Assembly: GCA_044222005.1 (NCBI GenBank)
Contig: JBGANY010000006.1
Location: 49,624-113,623, forward strand
From: Methylotenera_A sp044222005
GTDB lineage: Bacteria; Pseudomonadota; Gammaproteobacteria; Burkholderiales; Methylophilaceae
Reading direction: 5' to 3'
DNA: 64,000 nucleotides
Part shown: in pieces, positions 61,031 through 64,000 of the stretch
How the letters are laid out: the number at the start of each line of letters is the position of its first letter
Position numbering within the stretch: position 1 is the first letter of the stretch
Program-made: the position numbers and the translations under genes
The notes under the pieces: generated by a model
What the model saw: the letters and a program-made list of their open reading frames with translations, nothing else
What the model was told of the DNA's origin: nothing
Database searches by the model: none

Positions 61031-62245
61031 CTAGTGGGCTGCCCACTGTACTTTACTAATGTCGATACCATCTTTAAACATCTCCCAAAGCGGAGATAGT
61101 TCCCTCAATTTGCCAATCTTGCTTTTCATCAGTTCTATCGTGTAATCCACATCTGCTTCGGTGGTAAAACGCCCGAGCGAAAAGCGGATTGAGCTGTGTG
61201 CAAGCTCATCGCTGCGGCCCAATGCGCGCAGTACGTAGCTTGGCTCCAGGCTCGCAGACGTACAGGCAGAGCCGCTGGAAACGGCAATATCTTTCACCGC
61301 CATAATCAGCGATTCACCTTCAACGTAATTGAAACTGATGTTTAGGTTATGCGGCACGCGGTGTGCCAAGTCGCCATTGACATAGGTTTCTTCAATGGTT
61401 TGCAAGCCGGCCAGCAGACGGTCGCGCAGTTTGCGGATGCGTGCGTTTTCCAGCTCCATCTCTTCGCGCGCGATGCGGAAAGCCTCGCCCATGCCGACTA
61501 TTTGGTGTGTGGCTAACGTGCCGGAACGCATGCCGCGCTCGTGTCCGCCACCATGCATCTGTGCTTCGATACGGATGCGCGGTTTACGGCGTACATATAA
61601 AGCGCCAACGCCTTTGGGCCCATAGGTTTTATGGGCGCTGAAGCTCATCAAATCGACTGGCAATGTTTCCAAATCAATCTTTACCTTGCCGGTGGCTTGC
61701 GCTGCATCTACATGAAAAATCACGCCATTTTCGCGGCAGATATTGCCGATCGCTTCGATGTCTTGAATCACACCGATTTCATTATTCACCAGCATTACAG
61801 AAGCTAACACCGTATCCGGGCGTATGGCCGCTTTGAATTTGGCCAAATCAACCAGGCCATTGGGTTCAGGTTCTAAAAACGTCGCCTCAAAGCCTTGGCG
61901 CTCTAGTTCGCGCACCACATCAATTACGGCCTTGTGCTCGGTAGCAATGGTAATGATATGCTTGCCTTTGCTGGCAGCATAAAAATGCGCCGCGCCTTTA
62001 ATGGCCAGGTTGTTCGATTCTGTTGCGCCAGATGTCCACACGATTTCGCGGGGGTCAGCGCCAACTAGTTTGGCGACTTCTTCACGCGCATTTTCGACTG
62101 CTTTCTCCGCTTCCCAACCAAATGGATGGCTGCGTGAGGCAGGGTTGCCGAAATGTTCCGTCAAGTAAGGAATCATCAGCGCTGCCACGCGCGGATCAAC
62201 CGGGGTGGTGGCGGAGTAATCTAAATATATTGGTTTTCTATCCAT
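61031..62245 (-). CDS. iscS: Cysteine desulfurase IscS
   Basis: 404 residues, the standard IscS length. PLP lysine in SAHKTYGPKG, and the long flexible loop with the persulfide cysteine in SSGSACTSASLEPSYVLRALG. It takes sulphur from cysteine for IscU and for tRNA thiolation. It is the nearer of two desulfurase genes to iscU. Confidence 0.97.
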   Translation of the reverse strand: MDRKPIYLDYSATTPVDPRVAALMIPYLTEHFGNPASRSHPFGWEAEKAVENAREEVAKLVGADPREIVWTSGATESNNLAIKGAAHFYAASKGKHIITIATEHKAVIDVVRELERQGFEATFLEPEPNGLVDLAKFKAAIRPDTVLASVMLVNNEIGVIQDIEAIGNICRENGVIFHVDAAQATGKVKIDLETLPVDLMSFSAHKTYGPKGVGALYVRRKPRIRIEAQMHGGGHERGMRSGTLATHQIVGMGEAFRIAREEMELENARIRKLRDRLLAGLQTIEETYVNGDLAHRVPHNLNISFNYVEGESLIMAVKDIAVSSGSACTSASLEPSYVLRALGRSDELAHSSIRFSLGRFTTEADVDYTIELMKSKIGKLRELSPLWEMFKDGIDISKVQWAAH

Positions 62246-62272
62246 ATGGTTTTACTTTTACTTTCCAAACTT

Positions 62273-63436
62273 TTATGCCGCGACAGCAGTTAAATTTCTT
62301 AATCTTTTCAATTCGTTTTCCAGCACGACTAAAAAATGCTGCACTTGTTCCATGGTGTTGCTTGCGCCAAAACTTACACGTATCGCACCGCGTGCCAATT
62401 CTTCATTCACGCCCATTGCCAGCAGCACATGGCTGGGTTCGGTGCTGTCAGACGAACACGCGGAGCCGCTCGCCACGGCAAAGCCTCTTTTATCCAGCGC
62501 CGTCACCAATGTTTCGCCTTCGATATTGGGGAAGGCGAAAAAGCTGGTGTTAGGGATGCGCTTGGATTCTCTGCCAAATCCAGGCCCGCTACCAAATAAG
62601 GTAGCATTCATTTTTCTTAAGCCCGCTTCCAATGCATCGCGCAGATGTTGCGTGTGCTGTGCAAACGTAGACAGGTTCTTAATAGCAAGATCACATGCGG
62701 CGCCAAACCCGACAATCGCCGGTACGTTTTCTGTGCCGCTACGCAAGCCTCTTTCCTGTCCGCCGCCGTACAAGAGCGGCTGAATATCCACGCGCTTATC
62801 CAGCACCAGGGCACCCGCGCCAAGCGGGCCGCCGATTTTGTGGCTGGAAACCGTCATCGCATGTACGCCCAATGCAAAAAAATCCACCGGAATTTTGCCT
62901 AAAGCCTGCACAGCATCGGTATGCACATAAGCATTGTGCTGGCGCGCCAATTGACTGATTGCGGCAATATCCTGTATCACGCCGGTTTCGTTATTCGCCA
63001 GCATTACCGATACCAGGCCTGTTGGGGTTTGCAGCAAGTCTTGCAAGTGCTGCATGTCAATGTTGCAATTTGCATCTACCTTAATGCTGCGTGCTTGCCA
63101 GCCATGTGCTTGCATGGCAAGGGCAGGGCGCGACACGCATGGATGCTCGACCGCACTGGTTAGAATCTGTTTAGGCGCCAGATTGCTGGAAATGCCATGT
63201 ACTGCAAAATTATTCGCCTCGGTGCCGCTGGCAGTAAACACAACCTGATTGGCGTACGCACCCACCGCATTCGCCACCTGTTCACGTGCATGTTCCACCG
63301 CTGCGCGCGCTGTACGGCCATAGCTGTGGCGGCTTGTCGCGTTGCCGTGCTGTTCCACCATATGCGGCAACATGGCCTCAAGCACTTCTGTCTTGAGTGT
63401 TGTCGTGCTGTTATGATCGAAAAATACCGGGGTCAT
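62273..63436 (-). CDS. Second cysteine desulfurase (NifS/IscS-like)
   Basis: 387 residues. PLP lysine in SSHKIGGPLGAG, and the persulfide cysteine in ASGSACSSDSTEPSHVLLAMG. The start MTPVFFDHNSTTTLKTEVLEAM differs clearly from the IscS next door, so this is a diverged paralogue rather than a recent copy. It follows iscR with no gap and precedes iscS by 27 bases, so it is the first enzyme of the operon. It may serve a different acceptor or be tuned by IscR together with the rest. Confidence 0.92.
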   Translation of the reverse strand: MTPVFFDHNSTTTLKTEVLEAMLPHMVEQHGNATSRHSYGRTARAAVEHAREQVANAVGAYANQVVFTASGTEANNFAVHGISSNLAPKQILTSAVEHPCVSRPALAMQAHGWQARSIKVDANCNIDMQHLQDLLQTPTGLVSVMLANNETGVIQDIAAISQLARQHNAYVHTDAVQALGKIPVDFFALGVHAMTVSSHKIGGPLGAGALVLDKRVDIQPLLYGGGQERGLRSGTENVPAIVGFGAACDLAIKNLSTFAQHTQHLRDALEAGLRKMNATLFGSGPGFGRESKRIPNTSFFAFPNIEGETLVTALDKRGFAVASGSACSSDSTEPSHVLLAMGVNEELARGAIRVSFGASNTMEQVQHFLVVLENELKRLRNLTAVAA

Positions 63437-63931
63437 TTAAGCTGCGATTCCTTCAGTGCCCGCATCTTCAACACAGGCTTTGCGCGGCGCAAAATACACT
63501 TTGTTGGCGGTAGATCCCGCATCTTTCTGGCGCTGATTTTCAACCATGTCCGCCAGCGTGACGCCGGATAAATAATCTAAAATTTTGTTGTTAAGCGATG
63601 CCCATAACTCATGCGTCATGCAACGGCCTTCGTCGTGGCAGTTTTCCTGGCCGCCGCACTGGGTGGCATCAATCAGCTCATCTACGGCAGTAATGATGTT
63701 CGACACAGAAATCGCATCATGCGGTTTTGCTACACGGTAACCGCCACCTGGACCGCGCACGCTTGTCACCAAGCCTTGCTTGCGCAAACGGCTGAACAAC
63801 TGCTCTAAGTATGAGAGTGAAATGGCTTGTCGTTCGCTGATGCCAGCTAGTGTCACAGGCTTTTCCACTTCATTCAAAGCGAGGTCCAGCATGGCGGTAA
63901 CAGCAAAACGGCCTTTGGTGGTAAGTCTCAT
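63437..63931 (-). CDS. iscR: Iron-sulphur cluster regulator IscR
   Basis: 164-residue Rrf2-family protein. The winged helix opens MRLTTKGRFAVTAMLDLAL, and the cluster cysteines lie in CGGQENCHDEGRC (C-x5-C-x5-C) with the following histidine in THELW. With a [2Fe-2S] cluster it represses its own operon. A good promoter overlaps an IscR type 1 site just upstream. Confidence 0.96.
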   Translation of the reverse strand: MRLTTKGRFAVTAMLDLALNEVEKPVTLAGISERQAISLSYLEQLFSRLRKQGLVTSVRGPGGGYRVAKPHDAISVSNIITAVDELIDATQCGGQENCHDEGRCMTHELWASLNNKILDYLSGVTLADMVENQRQKDAGSTANKVYFAPRKACVEDAGTEGIAA

Positions 63932-63954
63932 AAAATTAAAATCACCTCTTTAAA

Positions 63955-63996
63955 CTAGGTTAGATTATAGAATAACCTAGTGTTTTAGTCAATTAT
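63955..63996 (-). promoter_or_regulatory. isc promoter with IscR type 1 site
   Basis: Minus strand TTGACT (63992-63987), 17-base spacer, TATAAT (63969-63964). The 25 bases at 63996-63972 match 21 of 25 positions of the IscR type 1 consensus and cover the -35. A second palindrome, CTAGGTTA and TAACCTAG (63955-63962, 63973-63980), brackets the -10. Confidence 0.85.
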
Positions 63997-64000
63997 TATG

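Noticed and set aside
1..64000. tRNA, rRNA, CRISPR arrays, insertion sequences and prophage genes
   Set aside because: None could be recognised by reading. A tRNAscan or Infernal run would be needed to rule out small RNA genes in the gaps.

Overview
The window is a stretch of chromosome from a Gram-negative proteobacterium, most probably a betaproteobacterium of the Nitrosomonadales/Methylophilaceae type. This placement is inferred from gene order (fur-bamE-dapB; carAB-greA-yhbY-rlmE-ftsH-folP-glmM; iscR-iscS-iscU-iscA-hscB-hscA-fdx; hemH-hrcA; nadK-recN) and protein character, not from a marker-gene tree. I saw no rRNA, tRNA, CRISPR array, prophage or transposase.

Layout. (1) 1-9.4 kb: surface polysaccharide and LPS core. 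The end of a UDP-glucose dehydrogenase and a UDP-glucuronate-type epimerase are on the plus strand. A minus-strand run then makes and transfers heptose (hldD, gmhA, hldE, waaF) and adds a membrane glycosyltransferase, a methyltransferase and a soluble glycosyltransferase. The heptose operon appears to start with an unannotated 24-residue membrane peptide. (2) 9.4-16.9 kb: hemH, hrcA, a YejM-like membrane hydrolase, nadK, recN and a DUF2238 membrane protein. (3) 17.2-18.4 kb: two integron gene cassettes with attC sites but no integrase. One encodes an HNH endonuclease. The other encodes a small protein with a ribbon-helix-helix-like start, whose promoter is covered by four CACTAG boxes. (4) 18.4-36.4 kb: M48 protease, fur, a BamE with a very long tail, dapB, an Mg2+ P-type ATPase and a second DUF2238 gene, then carAB through glmM. 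(5) 36.6-56 kb: a phosphate-starvation region. It holds a HAD phosphatase, PAP2 phosphatase, Zn-dependent phospholipase C-like protein, a diacylglycerol-type GT4 glycosyltransferase, pstSCAB-phoU, DUF47-pit, an aquaporin-arsC pair, an OprO/P-type porin and a PhoX-like phosphatase, wrapped around the housekeeping pair prfB-lysS. Eleven-base TGTCA ladders (Pho boxes) precede the phospholipase, pstS and the porin, and one lies between DUF47-pit and the aquaporin. (6) 55.5-57.5 kb: beta-carbonic anhydrase, SbtA-type bicarbonate transporter and an SbtB-like PII protein. (7) 57.5-64 kb: the ISC iron-sulphur operon with two cysteine desulfurases, led by an IscR box.

How the parts may work together. 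The phosphate region looks like a phospholipid-saving programme: a phospholipase C-like enzyme would release diacylglycerol and phosphoheadgroup, the GT4 enzyme would rebuild a sugar lipid, phosphatases would free phosphate, and the porin plus Pst would bring it in. Arsenate that enters with phosphate would be reduced by ArsC, and arsenite would leave through the aquaporin.

Two lesions stand out. PstB lacks the whole Walker A segment although its frame is intact, and sbtA has a single in-frame ochre codon in place of an expected tyrosine. Either could be real loss, a culture-derived mutation or a sequence error. If real, the PstB lesion should stop Pst transport and lock the Pho response on.
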